Below are positions 34,328 to 43,550 of a stretch of DNA of 64,000 nucleotides, piece after piece (position 1 is the first letter of the stretch; every line of letters starts with the position of its first letter). The translations under genes and the position numbers were made by a program. Source of the stretch: Empedobacter sp036647415 (GTDB lineage: Bacteria > Bacteroidota > Bacteroidia > Flavobacteriales > Weeksellaceae); the NCBI RefSeq assembly GCF_036647415.1, contig NZ_JAVXKG010000004.1, positions 1 to 64,000 on the forward strand, in the 5' to 3' direction. The notes under the pieces were generated by a model. That model ran no database searches. It was not told the origin of the DNA and worked only from the letters and a program-made list of their open reading frames with translations.

Positions 34328-35190
34328 TTTTCTAAATCTGCATATTTCCAACGTTTATGGCTCCAAAGCCAATTGTCTGGATGTTCTTGAATTGTTTTTT
34401 CTAAATGTCCAAAGAATTGATGAACGATTTCATTTTCTTCAAATTGTTCATTTTTTGGCTCTAAGCGAATAAAAGTAGTGTGATAATAGCCACGTTTTAT
34501 TTTCTCGGTTTTAGCATAAATAACGCCCATATTTTTTTTGCGTGCTATTTTATCAAATCCATTAAAAACAGGAGTTCTTTGATTAAGAAAATCAATAAAA
34601 TAATGCACTGCAGATTGCTTTGGACTTTGATCTGCCACAAATAAAAAAGAATGATTACCATCATTAGGAACTTTCATAATATGGCGTAAAACATCTTTCA
34701 TGTCCATAGGAACTGTGCCAAATTTGCCTCGCATGGCGTTTATTTTATCGTTCCAGAATGGGTTTTTAATTTTATGATAAACAGCAACTGAGTTTTCAAA
34801 TTTCATTATTTTAGCCGTACCAACATACCATTCCCAATTAAAAATGTGCCCAGCCATAAATATTAAATTTTTCTTTTCAGCTTTAATTTCTTTAAAAACT
34901 TCAGCATTTGTATAAGTATGACGTTTGTCTAATTCTTCTTGAGAAATGGAAAATGTTTTGAGTGTTTCTACTAAATAATCACAGAAATTACGATAAAATT
35001 TTCGATGAATAATTTGTATTTCTTCTTTCGATTTTTCAGGAAAAGATTTTTCTAAATTAGTTTTAATCACTTTTCTACGATAACCAATGATGGTATACAG
35101 CATAAAAAATAAAAAATCTGCAAAGAGGTACAAAAAACCAAGTGGTAGTCGAGAAATTTGATAAATGATAAAATAAAAAATGGCGTTCAT
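34324..35190 (-). CDS. LpxL/HtrB-like lysophospholipid acyltransferase
   Basis: A 288-residue inner-membrane acyltransferase that probably adds a secondary acyl chain to lipid A. N-terminal hydrophobic segments are at about 1-36, and the catalytic HX4E motif is H115-E120 in GHIFNWE. Bacteroidota usually encode a single such enzyme. The stop overlaps the following glycosyltransferase start by four bases. Other acyl substrates, such as ornithine-type lipids, cannot be excluded. Confidence 0.88.
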   Translation of the reverse strand: MNAIFYFIIYQISRLPLGFLYLFADFLFFMLYTIIGYRRKVIKTNLEKSFPEKSKEEIQIIHRKFYRNFCDYLVETLKTFSISQEELDKRHTYTNAEVFKEIKAEKKNLIFMAGHIFNWEWYVGTAKIMKFENSVAVYHKIKNPFWNDKINAMRGKFGTVPMDMKDVLRHIMKVPNDGNHSFLFVADQSPKQSAVHYFIDFLNQRTPVFNGFDKIARKKNMGVIYAKTEKIKRGYYHTTFIRLEPKNEQFEENEIVHQFFGHLEKTIQEHPDNWLWSHKRWKYADLEK

Positions 35191-35221
35191 TATATGAATC
35201 TATAAGCGATAAATTTACAAT

Positions 35222-35899
35222 TTAAAATTTAGTTGTAGCCTGCCAAATTGCATCTTTTGGTACAGGAGCTGTAATGGTTAATTCTTCTTTTTTGACAGGA
35301 TGCTCAAATGTAATGCGATAAGCATGTAGAGAAATACTACCATCTGGATTTGATCTTTTTGCACCATATTTTAAATCGCCTTTTATAGGAGAGCCAACCG
35401 AAGAAAGTTGCGCACGAATTTGATGAGAACGACCTGTAAATAGTTTTACTTCGACACAATGAAAAGAATCTAATGCGCCCAAATAAGTATATTCTAATAT
35501 TGCTTTTTTTGCATCAGCAGTTGGTTTAGAATAAACAGTTGTTTTATTATTTTTTGGATTTTTTCGTAAATAATGTTCTAAACGCTCAAAGTTTTGAGGA
35601 GGTTTATTTTGCACAATTGCGCGGTAAACTTTGTCGATGTCTCGTTTTTGAAACATTTCATTCATTCGTGTTAACGCTTTAGATGTTTTTGCAAAAATTA
35701 AAACACCAGAAGTTGGACGATCCAAACGATGAACTAATCCTAAAAATACATTTCCAGGTTTGTTATCACGATTTTTTATATAGGTCTTTAGACTGTCGAT
35801 AAGTGGAATGTCGCCTGTTTCGTCTCCTTGTGCTAATTCGCCTGCTTTTTTGTTAATGATTAACAAATGATTATCTTCGAATAAAATTTCTGGATTCAT
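35222..35899 (-). CDS. RluA-family pseudouridine synthase
   Basis: Isomerises uridine in rRNA or tRNA. The 225-residue length lacks an S4 domain, as in the RluA/TruC branch. The catalytic aspartate is D61 in HRLDRPTSG, and the later motif TGRSHQIRAQ (about 155-164) is intact. It lies 32 bases upstream of the acyltransferase gene and downstream of panB. The exact target nucleotide cannot be read. Confidence 0.92.
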   Translation of the reverse strand: MNPEILFEDNHLLIINKKAGELAQGDETGDIPLIDSLKTYIKNRDNKPGNVFLGLVHRLDRPTSGVLIFAKTSKALTRMNEMFQKRDIDKVYRAIVQNKPPQNFERLEHYLRKNPKNNKTTVYSKPTADAKKAILEYTYLGALDSFHCVEVKLFTGRSHQIRAQLSSVGSPIKGDLKYGAKRSNPDGSISLHAYRITFEHPVKKEELTITAPVPKDAIWQATTKF

Positions 35900-35914
35900 A
35901 AAGGTATTTTGAAT

Positions 35915-35969
35915 GATGAGTTTTGAGTTGACAAAATTACATTTAATAACTCAAAACCCACAACTCATC
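35915..35969. repeat. imperfect inverted repeat between panB and the pseudouridine synthase gene
   Basis: The left arm gatgagttttgagtt (35915-35929) pairs with two blocks, aactcaaaa (35948-35956) and aactcatc (35962-35969), separated by five bases. It could be a weak terminator, an RNA processing site or a remnant of a repetitive extragenic element. Confidence 0.5.
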
Positions 35970-35975
35970 AATTAA

Positions 35976-36791
35976 TTAATATTGTTCATTCGCATTAGGG
36001 AAATCGCCAGATTTTACATCCGCAACATATTTTCCGATTGCTTCGTGAATTTGATCTTCTAGATTTAAGTATCGGCGCACAAATTTTGGTTTAAATTCAT
36101 TATTCAAACCTAACATATCATGCACAACTAATACTTGCCCATCACATCCAGAACCAGCACCAATTCCGATAGTAGGAATACTAATTTCTGCTGTTACTTT
36201 TGTTGCTAAATCTGCTGGAATTTTTTCCATAACAAGAGAAAAACAACCTAACTCTTCTAATAATTTGGCATCGCTTATTAATTTTTCTGCTTCAGCATCT
36301 TCCTTTGCACGAACTTTATATGATCCAAATTGATAAATAGATTGGGGTGTTAAACCTAAATGTCCCATAACAGGAATTCCTGCATTTACAATACGACGGA
36401 TAGATTCTTCAATTTCTTTTCCACCTTCTAATTTTATAGCATGAGCGCCAGATTCTTTCATAATTCTTACAGAAGATTCTAATGCTTTTTGTGGATCAGA
36501 TTGATATGTTCCGAAAGGTAAATCAACTACAACTAAAGCTCTTTTAGCACCACGAACCACACATTGCGCATGATAAATCATTTGATCCAAAGTAATAGGT
36601 AAAGTTGTTTCATGACCAGCCATAACATTTGCAGCAGAATCACCAACTAAAATTATTTCTGTTCCAGCAGCATCAACTAATGTTGAGATTGTAAAATCAT
36701 AAGCCGTTAACATTGAAATTTTTTCTCCAGTAAATTTCATGTTACGAATTGTTTCGGTAGTAATTCGTTTGATTTCTTTATTTACAGACAT
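35976..36791 (-). CDS. panB: 3-methyl-2-oxobutanoate hydroxymethyltransferase
   Basis: First step of pantothenate synthesis, adding a hydroxymethyl group from methylene-tetrahydrofolate to 2-oxoisovalerate. It has 271 residues. Typical motifs are MLTAYDF (about 23-29), GDSAANVMAGHETTLPITLDQM (about 51-72, metal-binding), GHLGLTPQ and IGIGAGSGCDGQ. The partner genes panC and panD are not nearby. Confidence 0.96.
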   Translation of the reverse strand: MSVNKEIKRITTETIRNMKFTGEKISMLTAYDFTISTLVDAAGTEIILVGDSAANVMAGHETTLPITLDQMIYHAQCVVRGAKRALVVVDLPFGTYQSDPQKALESSVRIMKESGAHAIKLEGGKEIEESIRRIVNAGIPVMGHLGLTPQSIYQFGSYKVRAKEDAEAEKLISDAKLLEELGCFSLVMEKIPADLATKVTAEISIPTIGIGAGSGCDGQVLVVHDMLGLNNEFKPKFVRRYLNLEDQIHEAIGKYVADVKSGDFPNANEQY

Positions 36792-37007
36792 TTCTTATAA
36801 TTTGATTTCTGTAAAGTTAAATTGAAAAATGAAGTTCGACTAATTTTGATGTTTTTTTTTACAAAACTTATTCAAATTAATACTTTTCAATATCGTATAT
36901 TACGAATAATTAGGATTGAATAAAGTAATTATTAATTATTTAAAAAATGGATTTGTTCTATCCTCATTTTAAATAAATTAATATGTATTTTTTTGAATAA
37001 ATAGTAT

Positions 37008-37015
37008 TAAATTTG
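37008..37015 (+). promoter_or_regulatory. -7 box before ugd
   Basis: TAAATTTG matches TAnnTTTG and lies 31 bases before the ugd start codon. A TTTG at 36992-36995 is too close to be a standard -33 element. The 255-base gap from 36,792 to 37,046 is AT-rich and shows no other recognisable feature. This is the likely entry promoter of the polysaccharide locus. Confidence 0.5.
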
Positions 37016-37046
37016 TTCTCTTAAATTTATTAGAAATAAACCTTAA

Positions 37047-38366
37047 ATGAATATAGCAATTGTAGGAACTGGTTACGTAGGATTAGTAACTGGTACTTGT
37101 TTAGCCGATTTCGGGAATCATGTTATCTGTGTTGATATCGACCAAAAGAAAGTTGAAATGATGCGTAACGGACACGTTCCGATTTACGAACCTGGATTGG
37201 AAGAAGTTTTTCTACGAAATATAAAAGCCAACCGAATAGAATTTACAACTAATATAAAAGATGCTTTAGACGTATGTGACGTTGTCTTTTTAGCCTTGCC
37301 AACTCCTCCAGGAGAAGACGGTTCTGCAGATTTATCTTATGTGATAAGTGTTGCAAACCAAATAGGAGAACTAATGACGAATTATAAAGTTGTTGTAAAT
37401 AAAAGTACCGTTCCTGTTGGAACTGCAGATAAAGTACGCGAAGTAATTGCTTCTAAAACATCAATAGAATTTGATGTTGTCTCTAATCCAGAATTTTTAA
37501 GAGAAGGATATGCAGTGCAGGATTTTATGAAGCCAAGCCGTGTTGTTGTAGGAACTTCGTCTTATAAAGCGTTAGATATTATGAATCGTATCTATAAACC
37601 GTTAACAGAAGATGGAATACCTGTAATTTCTATGGATGAAAAGTCATCAGAATTAACAAAATATGCAGCAAACGCTTTCTTGGCAACTAAAATTACTTTT
37701 ATGAATGAAGTAGCTAATTTTTGCGAATTAGTTGGTGCAGATGTAGATAAAGTTCGTCTCGGAATGGGATCTGATGATCGTATCGGAAATCGTTTCTTGT
37801 TTCCAGGAATTGGTTACGGAGGTTCTTGTTTCCCGAAAGATGTAAAAGCTTTAGTGAAATCTGGTAGACAAGAAAATTATCAATTCAAAGTATTAGAAGC
37901 TGTAGAAAATGTAAATCAAGCACAGAAAGTTATTATGGTTCCAGCAATCAAAGATTATTTGGGCGGATCATTGCAAGGAAAAAGAATTGCAATGTGGGGA
38001 TTAGCTTTCAAAGAAAATACAGATGATATTAGAGAAGCTTCTTCTTTGGATATGATAGAAGAATTAACTGCTCAAGGCGCATCTGTTATTGCATACGATT
38101 CGGCAGCGATGAGTAATGTGAAACGAGCAATTGGCGATTTGATAGAATATGGAGAAGATATGTATTCTATTCTTGATGGCGCAGATGTTTTGTTGGTTGT
38201 AACAGAATGGTCAGAATTTAGAAATCCGCGTTATGATGTAATTGCAGAGAAGTTGAAGAATAAGGCAATCTTTGATGGTAGAAACTTATATGATTTGGAT
38301 GTTTTAGAAGAAAAAGGATTTTTCTATAAATCAATCGGACGTAAAACAGTTTTACCAAACGCCTAA
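37047..38366 (+). CDS. ugd: UDP-glucose 6-dehydrogenase
   Basis: Oxidises UDP-glucose to UDP-glucuronate with two NAD+. It has 439 residues. The N-terminal Rossmann fold begins IAIVGTGYVGLVTG, and the catalytic cysteine is C261 in GYGGSCFPKD. It is the first gene of the polysaccharide locus, separated from the exporter by a terminator, so it may be regulated alone. Its product suggests glucuronate or a derivative in the polymer; a UDP-ManNAc or similar dehydrogenase is the less likely alternative. Confidence 0.93.
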   Translation: MNIAIVGTGYVGLVTGTCLADFGNHVICVDIDQKKVEMMRNGHVPIYEPGLEEVFLRNIKANRIEFTTNIKDALDVCDVVFLALPTPPGEDGSADLSYVISVANQIGELMTNYKVVVNKSTVPVGTADKVREVIASKTSIEFDVVSNPEFLREGYAVQDFMKPSRVVVGTSSYKALDIMNRIYKPLTEDGIPVISMDEKSSELTKYAANAFLATKITFMNEVANFCELVGADVDKVRLGMGSDDRIGNRFLFPGIGYGGSCFPKDVKALVKSGRQENYQFKVLEAVENVNQAQKVIMVPAIKDYLGGSLQGKRIAMWGLAFKENTDDIREASSLDMIEELTAQGASVIAYDSAAMSNVKRAIGDLIEYGEDMYSILDGADVLLVVTEWSEFRNPRYDVIAEKLKNKAIFDGRNLYDLDVLEEKGFFYKSIGRKTVLPNA

Positions 38367-38411
38367 ACAAACAATATTACTAAATCAATAAAACGATTTA
38401 TATAATTTAAT

Positions 38412-38443
38412 TTTTGGAGAAAACATCTCTCCAAAATTTTTTT
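38412..38443 (+). terminator. terminator after ugd
   Basis: A perfect 9-bp stem (38412-38420 with 38428-38436) with a 7-base loop is followed by a T run. No consensus promoter was found in the 31 bases between it and the exporter permease gene. Confidence 0.75.
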
Positions 38444-38474
38444 ACTTATTAACCTTAACCTGAAATATTAATTT

Positions 38475-39332
38475 ATGAGTTTACACTCAGAAACAGATCA
38501 AAATTGGTCTCAAGTAATTGGATCTAAAAATTCGTTATATTCTTTAAATTTAAAAGAAGTTTGGAGATATAAAGATTTGGTTTATATGCTTGTAAAAAGA
38601 GACTTTTTAACATCTTTCAAACAAACTATATTAGGGCCATTGTGGTTTTTTATTAACCCTATTTTCACAACAATTATGTATGTAATTGTTTTTGGGAATA
38701 TTGCTAATTTATCTACTGATGGTGCACCTAAAATTCCGTTCTACTTATCAGGAGTAATTTTATGGAACTATTTTTCATCTTGCTTGAATGGTACTTCAAA
38801 TGTTTTTAGAGGAAATGCGTCAATTTTTGGAAAAGTTTATTTTCCCAGATTAGTTATGCCTCTTTCTATTGTCATATCTAATTTGATGCAATTCGCAGTA
38901 CAATTTGCGTTGTTAATTTCCTTTGTTGTGTATTATTCAATAGAGGGTAATATACAACCTAATTTATGGATATTAATAACACCATTTCTTATTGTATTAA
39001 TGGCTGCATTTGCGATGGGAATGGGAATGATATTTTCAGCTATGACAACAAAGTACAAAGATTTATCAATGCTGTTAAGTTTTGGTGTATCGCTGTATAT
39101 GTATGTTACGCCAGTAGTTTATCCAACATCTATGTTACCAGAAAAATACAGATGGATTGGAGAAATAAATCCTTTGACAGGAATATTTGAATGTTTCAAA
39201 TATGCTTACTTAGGAGTTGGAGATTTTAGTATAGGAATGTTACTTTATTCAACAATTTTTATTTCGATAGTATTAATTATTGGAACAATTATTTTCAATA
39301 AAGTAGAAAAATCATTTATGGATACAGTTTAA
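38475..39332 (+). CDS. wzm: ABC-2 polysaccharide exporter permease (Wzm-like)
   Basis: Membrane subunit of an ABC exporter that carries finished, lipid-linked polysaccharide across the inner membrane. It has 285 residues with six predicted membrane spans. The N-terminal amphipathic segment (LKEVWRYKDLVYMLVKRDF) and the GPLWFFINP motif (about 54-62) are typical of polysaccharide permeases. Its ATPase follows 53 bases later. No Wzx flippase or Wzy polymerase gene was seen in the locus, which supports ABC-dependent assembly. Confidence 0.93.
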   Translation: MSLHSETDQNWSQVIGSKNSLYSLNLKEVWRYKDLVYMLVKRDFLTSFKQTILGPLWFFINPIFTTIMYVIVFGNIANLSTDGAPKIPFYLSGVILWNYFSSCLNGTSNVFRGNASIFGKVYFPRLVMPLSIVISNLMQFAVQFALLISFVVYYSIEGNIQPNLWILITPFLIVLMAAFAMGMGMIFSAMTTKYKDLSMLLSFGVSLYMYVTPVVYPTSMLPEKYRWIGEINPLTGIFECFKYAYLGVGDFSIGMLLYSTIFISIVLIIGTIIFNKVEKSFMDTV

Positions 39333-39385
39333 TTATTTTTTGAATTGAATATTTAAAATGATTAATCCAACCAAAAACAGAAAAA

Positions 39386-40648
39386 ATGAATAAAAATATA
39401 GTACTTGATATAGAAAATGTTTCTAAACAATATCGCTTAGGAGAAGTTGGTACAGGGACATTACAACATGATTTGAAACGTTGGTGGGCAAATGTAAGAG
39501 GAAAGGAAGATCCTTATCTTAAGATTGGGGAAATGAATGACCGTACTGCCAAAGGAGATTCCGATTATGTATGGGCGCTTAATGATATTAATTTTCAGGT
39601 AGAGCAAGGTCAAGCTGTAGGTATTATTGGACGAAATGGTGCAGGAAAATCGACGTTATTGAAATTGCTTTCTCGTGTTACGAAACCAACGACAGGCTCT
39701 ATAAAATATAAAGGACGTATTGCTTCTTTACTTGAAGTAGGTACAGGTTTTCATCCAGAAATGACAGGACGTGAAAATATTTACCTTAATGGAGCTATTC
39801 TTGGAATGACACGTAAAGAAATCACGCGTAAGTTTGATGAAATTGTAGCTTTTGCTGGCGTAGAACGTTATATTGACACACCTGTAAAACGTTATTCGTC
39901 AGGAATGTATGTTCGTTTGGCATTTGCAGTTGCAGCACATTTAGAATCGGAAATATTAATTGTAGATGAGGTCTTAGCCGTTGGTGATGCCGAATTCCAA
40001 AAGAAATGTCTCGGTAAAATGGGTGATGTAACCAAAGGTGAAGGACGTACTATTTTGTTTGTAAGTCATAATATGACGGCTGTTGAAACTCTTTGTACTA
40101 ATGCTGTAGCTATGCGACATGGAACTATTGTTGATATTGGTCAGCCAGAGCTTTTAATTAAAAATTATTTAGCAGATAGTATTACAAATTGTAGAAAAAT
40201 AGAATTTGACGATATTAATTTAGCAAAAGGGAATGAATTTGTAAAAATTAAATCTGCTTCAATTAATAACTTATCTACATTAGATCCTAATGAAGTGATT
40301 GATGTAACTTCTGAAATAGAAATAGAGTTTGAATTAGTAAATCAAACGAATGAAGAAACGCTTTCTCTTGGTTTTGATTTAAAAAATACAAGAGGAGATG
40401 TGATTTTTGGAACTGGAAATAAATTCAATTTTCCTATTAATATTCCTACAAAAATTAGATGTAGTATACCAGGGAATTTGTTAAACGATGATACTTATCA
40501 AATTCTTTTATATATAAATACAGAAGCAATGAGTTCTCTTTATATTGAAGAAGAATTTTTGTCTTTTGAAATTAAAGACATAGCAAGGGAAAGTGGTTAT
40601 CTTGGAAAAGTGAATGGTTTTATTAGACCTCAATTAATTTGGAGATAA
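39386..40648 (+). CDS. wzt: ABC exporter ATPase with C-terminal domain (Wzt-like)
   Basis: ATPase subunit for polysaccharide export, 420 residues. Walker A is GRNGAGKST at 82-90, the signature is the degenerate YSSGM usual for Wzt, and Walker B is ILIVDEVLAVGD. A second domain at about 275-415 (LGFDLKNTRGDVIFGTGNKF) matches the beta-sandwich Wzt C-terminal domain. In known systems this domain binds a modified chain end, so a specific terminal residue probably caps this polymer. It lies directly before the ATP-grasp gene with a six-base gap. Confidence 0.94.
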   Translation: MNKNIVLDIENVSKQYRLGEVGTGTLQHDLKRWWANVRGKEDPYLKIGEMNDRTAKGDSDYVWALNDINFQVEQGQAVGIIGRNGAGKSTLLKLLSRVTKPTTGSIKYKGRIASLLEVGTGFHPEMTGRENIYLNGAILGMTRKEITRKFDEIVAFAGVERYIDTPVKRYSSGMYVRLAFAVAAHLESEILIVDEVLAVGDAEFQKKCLGKMGDVTKGEGRTILFVSHNMTAVETLCTNAVAMRHGTIVDIGQPELLIKNYLADSITNCRKIEFDDINLAKGNEFVKIKSASINNLSTLDPNEVIDVTSEIEIEFELVNQTNEETLSLGFDLKNTRGDVIFGTGNKFNFPINIPTKIRCSIPGNLLNDDTYQILLYINTEAMSSLYIEEEFLSFEIKDIARESGYLGKVNGFIRPQLIWR

Positions 40649-40654
40649 ATTACT

Positions 40655-41770
40655 ATGAAAATTGCAGTTTTAGGCGCAAGTTACCTTCAATTACCATTAG
40701 TACAGAAAGCAAAATCAAATGGTATCGAAATTCATTGTTTTGCTTGGGATGATGGAAAAGCAGTCTGCAAAGCTGTTGCAGATTATTTTTATGACATTTC
40801 GGTTTTAGAAAAAGAAATTATTTTTGATAAATGTAAAGAAATCGGTATTGATGGAGTTCTTACTATAGCAACAGATATATGCATACCAACAATTGCCTAT
40901 ATAGCTGAAAAATTAAATCTTGTAGGTAATACGTATCAAACTGCTTTGTTAACTACTAATAAAGGATTAATGAGAAATTGTTTTAGAGAAAATGATATAT
41001 TATCACCTTTTTATCAAGTTATTGAAAACTATTCTCAATTAAAAAAAGTTAATTTTCCATTAATTGTAAAACCTGTCGATCGTTCGGGTAGTTTAGGTGT
41101 CGTGAAAGTAGAAGATAATGAAAGCCTGCAACAAGCAATAGATAATGCGACAACATTCTCTTTTAGTAAACAATGCATTGTTGAGGAGTTTATGGAAGGC
41201 GAAGAAGTAAGTGTAGAAACTGTAAGTTGGAAAGGGAAGCATCAAATTATTACCATTACAGATAAAGTTATAACAAACGCACCTTATTTTGTAGAGATTG
41301 CACATCATCAGCCAAGTACACATAACGAAAAGATTATAGCGGAGATAGAAAAAACAACGCTTGAAATACTAAATGCGACGCAAGTAACAAATGGTATTTC
41401 ACATATAGAGTTAATGATTACTAAAAATGGTCATGTAAAAGCAATTGAAATTGGAAGTAGAATGGGAGGTGATTTTATAGGATCAGATTTGGTTCAGCTT
41501 TCAACAGGAATAGATTTTTTACAAGTGGCTTTAGATTGCGCATTAGGAACGGTAAAGTTTCCTATACAAAAAAAACTAAATAAAAATTCGGGTATATATT
41601 TTCTATCAAAAGACACAGAATACTTATTACCATTATTTAACACTGACAATCAAAACGTTAAAATTGTGAAAAAAGAAATCTTATCAGATAAGCTTTTATC
41701 ACTTACATCAAGCAATGATCGTTCTGGGTATTTAATATACCAATCTAATCAAAAAGAATATTTAGTATGA
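40655..41770 (+). CDS. ATP-grasp domain protein
   Basis: A 371-residue ATP-grasp ligase-type enzyme. The N-terminal pre-ATP-grasp fold starts IAVLGASYLQLPLVQKA, and the ATP-grasp core (about 105-290) has FPLIVKPVDRSGSLGV as the glycine-rich loop and HIELMITKNGHVKAIEIGSRMGGD near the metal site. It would join a carboxylate to an amine or phosphate, for example an amino acid or formate-like group onto an amino sugar. It overlaps the NeuD-type gene by four bases (ATGA) and stands next to an aminotransferase, so modification of a 4-amino sugar is a reasonable inference. Confidence 0.82.
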   Translation: MKIAVLGASYLQLPLVQKAKSNGIEIHCFAWDDGKAVCKAVADYFYDISVLEKEIIFDKCKEIGIDGVLTIATDICIPTIAYIAEKLNLVGNTYQTALLTTNKGLMRNCFRENDILSPFYQVIENYSQLKKVNFPLIVKPVDRSGSLGVVKVEDNESLQQAIDNATTFSFSKQCIVEEFMEGEEVSVETVSWKGKHQIITITDKVITNAPYFVEIAHHQPSTHNEKIIAEIEKTTLEILNATQVTNGISHIELMITKNGHVKAIEIGSRMGGDFIGSDLVQLSTGIDFLQVALDCALGTVKFPIQKKLNKNSGIYFLSKDTEYLLPLFNTDNQNVKIVKKEILSDKLLSLTSSNDRSGYLIYQSNQKEYLV

Positions 41771-42399
41771 AAAGAATAGCTATAATAGGTTCAGGAGATT
41801 TAGGTCAACAAGTAGCACATTATATACATCAAGATACGAAAGATAAAGTGGTTGCTTTTTATGATGATTTTCAGGATTTAGGTATTTTTATTAAAAATAT
41901 TCCTGTATTAGGTAAGATTAATGCTATTTATGATGAATTTAAGAAAGATAAGTTTGATGAAATTTTAATAGCAATAGGATACAATCATCTTGATTTCAAA
42001 GAAATGTTATATAATAAATTATCCAATGTAATACCATTTTATAAATTTATACATTCATCAACTTTACTTGATTCTACCGCCAAAATTGGAAATGGAACAA
42101 TAATTTATCCTGGGTGTATTATTGATCAAAATGTAAAGATTGACGACAATGTATTAATAAACATTGGTTGTGTTATATCACATGATTCTCAGATAAGTAA
42201 ACACACTTTTATTTCTCCAGCTGTTAGTATTGCAGGTTTTGTCAATATTAAAAAAAAGTGTATAATAGGAATAAATACAACAATAATTGATCATATAACT
42301 ATTGCAGAAAAAACGCAATTAGGTGGTGGATCTGTCGTGATAAAAAATATAGAACAAAGTGGATTATATGTAGGTAATCCAATAAGATTTATACATTAA
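41767..42399 (+). CDS. NeuD/PglD-type sugar O- or N-acyltransferase
   Basis: A 210-residue acetyltransferase. A small Rossmann-like N-terminal domain (IAIIGSGDLGQQVAHYI) binds the sugar nucleotide in relatives; the C-terminal left-handed beta-helix (about 95-205) is built of hexapeptide repeats such as IGNGTIIYPGCIID and VLINIGCVISHDS, with the catalytic histidine likely in SHDS. It is translationally coupled to the ATP-grasp gene and 11 bases before the aminotransferase gene, so it may acetylate the amino sugar that enzyme makes. Confidence 0.87.
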   Translation: MKRIAIIGSGDLGQQVAHYIHQDTKDKVVAFYDDFQDLGIFIKNIPVLGKINAIYDEFKKDKFDEILIAIGYNHLDFKEMLYNKLSNVIPFYKFIHSSTLLDSTAKIGNGTIIYPGCIIDQNVKIDDNVLINIGCVISHDSQISKHTFISPAVSIAGFVNIKKKCIIGINTTIIDHITIAEKTQLGGGSVVIKNIEQSGLYVGNPIRFIH

Positions 42400-42410
42400 A
42401 CAACTAAACT

Positions 42411-43550
42411 ATGATACCTTTCAACAAACCATTTATTATTGGTAACGAACTAAAATATATCGAAGAGGCAGTGAAATCTGGTAAAATATCAGGTGACGGA
42501 TTGTTTACTAAAAAATGTCAAAACTTCTTTCAAGAAAAATATAACTTCCCAAAAGTATTGCTGACGACTTCTTGCACAGATGCTTTAGAAATGGCTGCAA
42601 TTCTTTGTGGTATACAAGAAGGTGATGAGGTTATCGTGCCAAGTTATACTTTTGTTTCATCTGCCAATGCATTTGCTTTACGAGGAGCTAAAATTGTTTT
42701 TGTAGATTCTTATTTAGACAATCCTAATATTGATCCAGAAGAAATAGAAAAACACATTACCTCAAAAACCAAAGCCATTATACCCGTGCATTATGCAGGT
42801 GTAGCCTGTGATATGGAGGCTGTCATGAATTTAGCCAAACAATACAATCTCTTTGTTGTGGAAGATGCAGCACAAGCGATAGATAGTTATTATACATTTT
42901 CTGATGGTACTAAAAAAGCATTGGGATCAATTGGTCATTTTGCAGCATTTTCTTTTCATGAAACCAAAAACATTATTGCAGGAGAAGGAGGTATGTTAGT
43001 CATTAATGATGAAAAGTATTTTGATCGTGCAGAGATAATACGAGAAAAAGGAACGAATAGGAGTGCTTTTTTTCGTGGTGAGGTTAATAAATATGGTTGG
43101 GTAGATTTGGGATCATCTTTTTTGCCTTCAGAAATTATTTCGGCTTTTCTTTATGCTCAATTAGAAAATTTAGATAAAATACAAACTAAGCGTATTGCTA
43201 TCTGGAGTTATTATGCAGAAAAGTTAGCTTCATTACAAGAACAAAATAAGATACAATTACCAACTATTCCAAGTTACGCAACCAATAATGCACACATGTT
43301 TTATATGGTATGCCGTAATTATGAAGAAAGAACTGCTCTAATACAAGCTTTAAAATTAAAAGACATTCATCCTGTTTTTCATTATTTGAGTTTGAATAAA
43401 AGTGAGTATTTCCTTAAAAATAATCCAGAGATTGATATACCCAATTCTGATCATTTTACCGATTGTTTATTGAGATTACCATTTTATTATGAGTTATCTA
43501 TTGAAGAACAAGATATAATTATAAATGAAATAATCCAATTTTACAGATAG
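42411..43550 (+). CDS. DegT/DnrJ/EryC1 sugar aminotransferase (WecE-like)
   Basis: A PLP-dependent 4-amino-sugar aminotransferase of 379 residues. The PLP lysine is K186 in SFHETKN; the segment LLTTSCTDALEMAAIL and the VEDAAQAID motif are intact. Length and the HETKN motif resemble WecE (TDP-4-keto-6-deoxyglucose transaminase). The rmlA and rmlB genes needed to make that substrate are not in this window, so they must lie elsewhere. It abuts the next glycosyltransferase gene, whose ATG follows the stop directly. Confidence 0.9.
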   Translation: MIPFNKPFIIGNELKYIEEAVKSGKISGDGLFTKKCQNFFQEKYNFPKVLLTTSCTDALEMAAILCGIQEGDEVIVPSYTFVSSANAFALRGAKIVFVDSYLDNPNIDPEEIEKHITSKTKAIIPVHYAGVACDMEAVMNLAKQYNLFVVEDAAQAIDSYYTFSDGTKKALGSIGHFAAFSFHETKNIIAGEGGMLVINDEKYFDRAEIIREKGTNRSAFFRGEVNKYGWVDLGSSFLPSEIISAFLYAQLENLDKIQTKRIAIWSYYAEKLASLQEQNKIQLPTIPSYATNNAHMFYMVCRNYEERTALIQALKLKDIHPVFHYLSLNKSEYFLKNNPEIDIPNSDHFTDCLLRLPFYYELSIEEQDIIINEIIQFYR

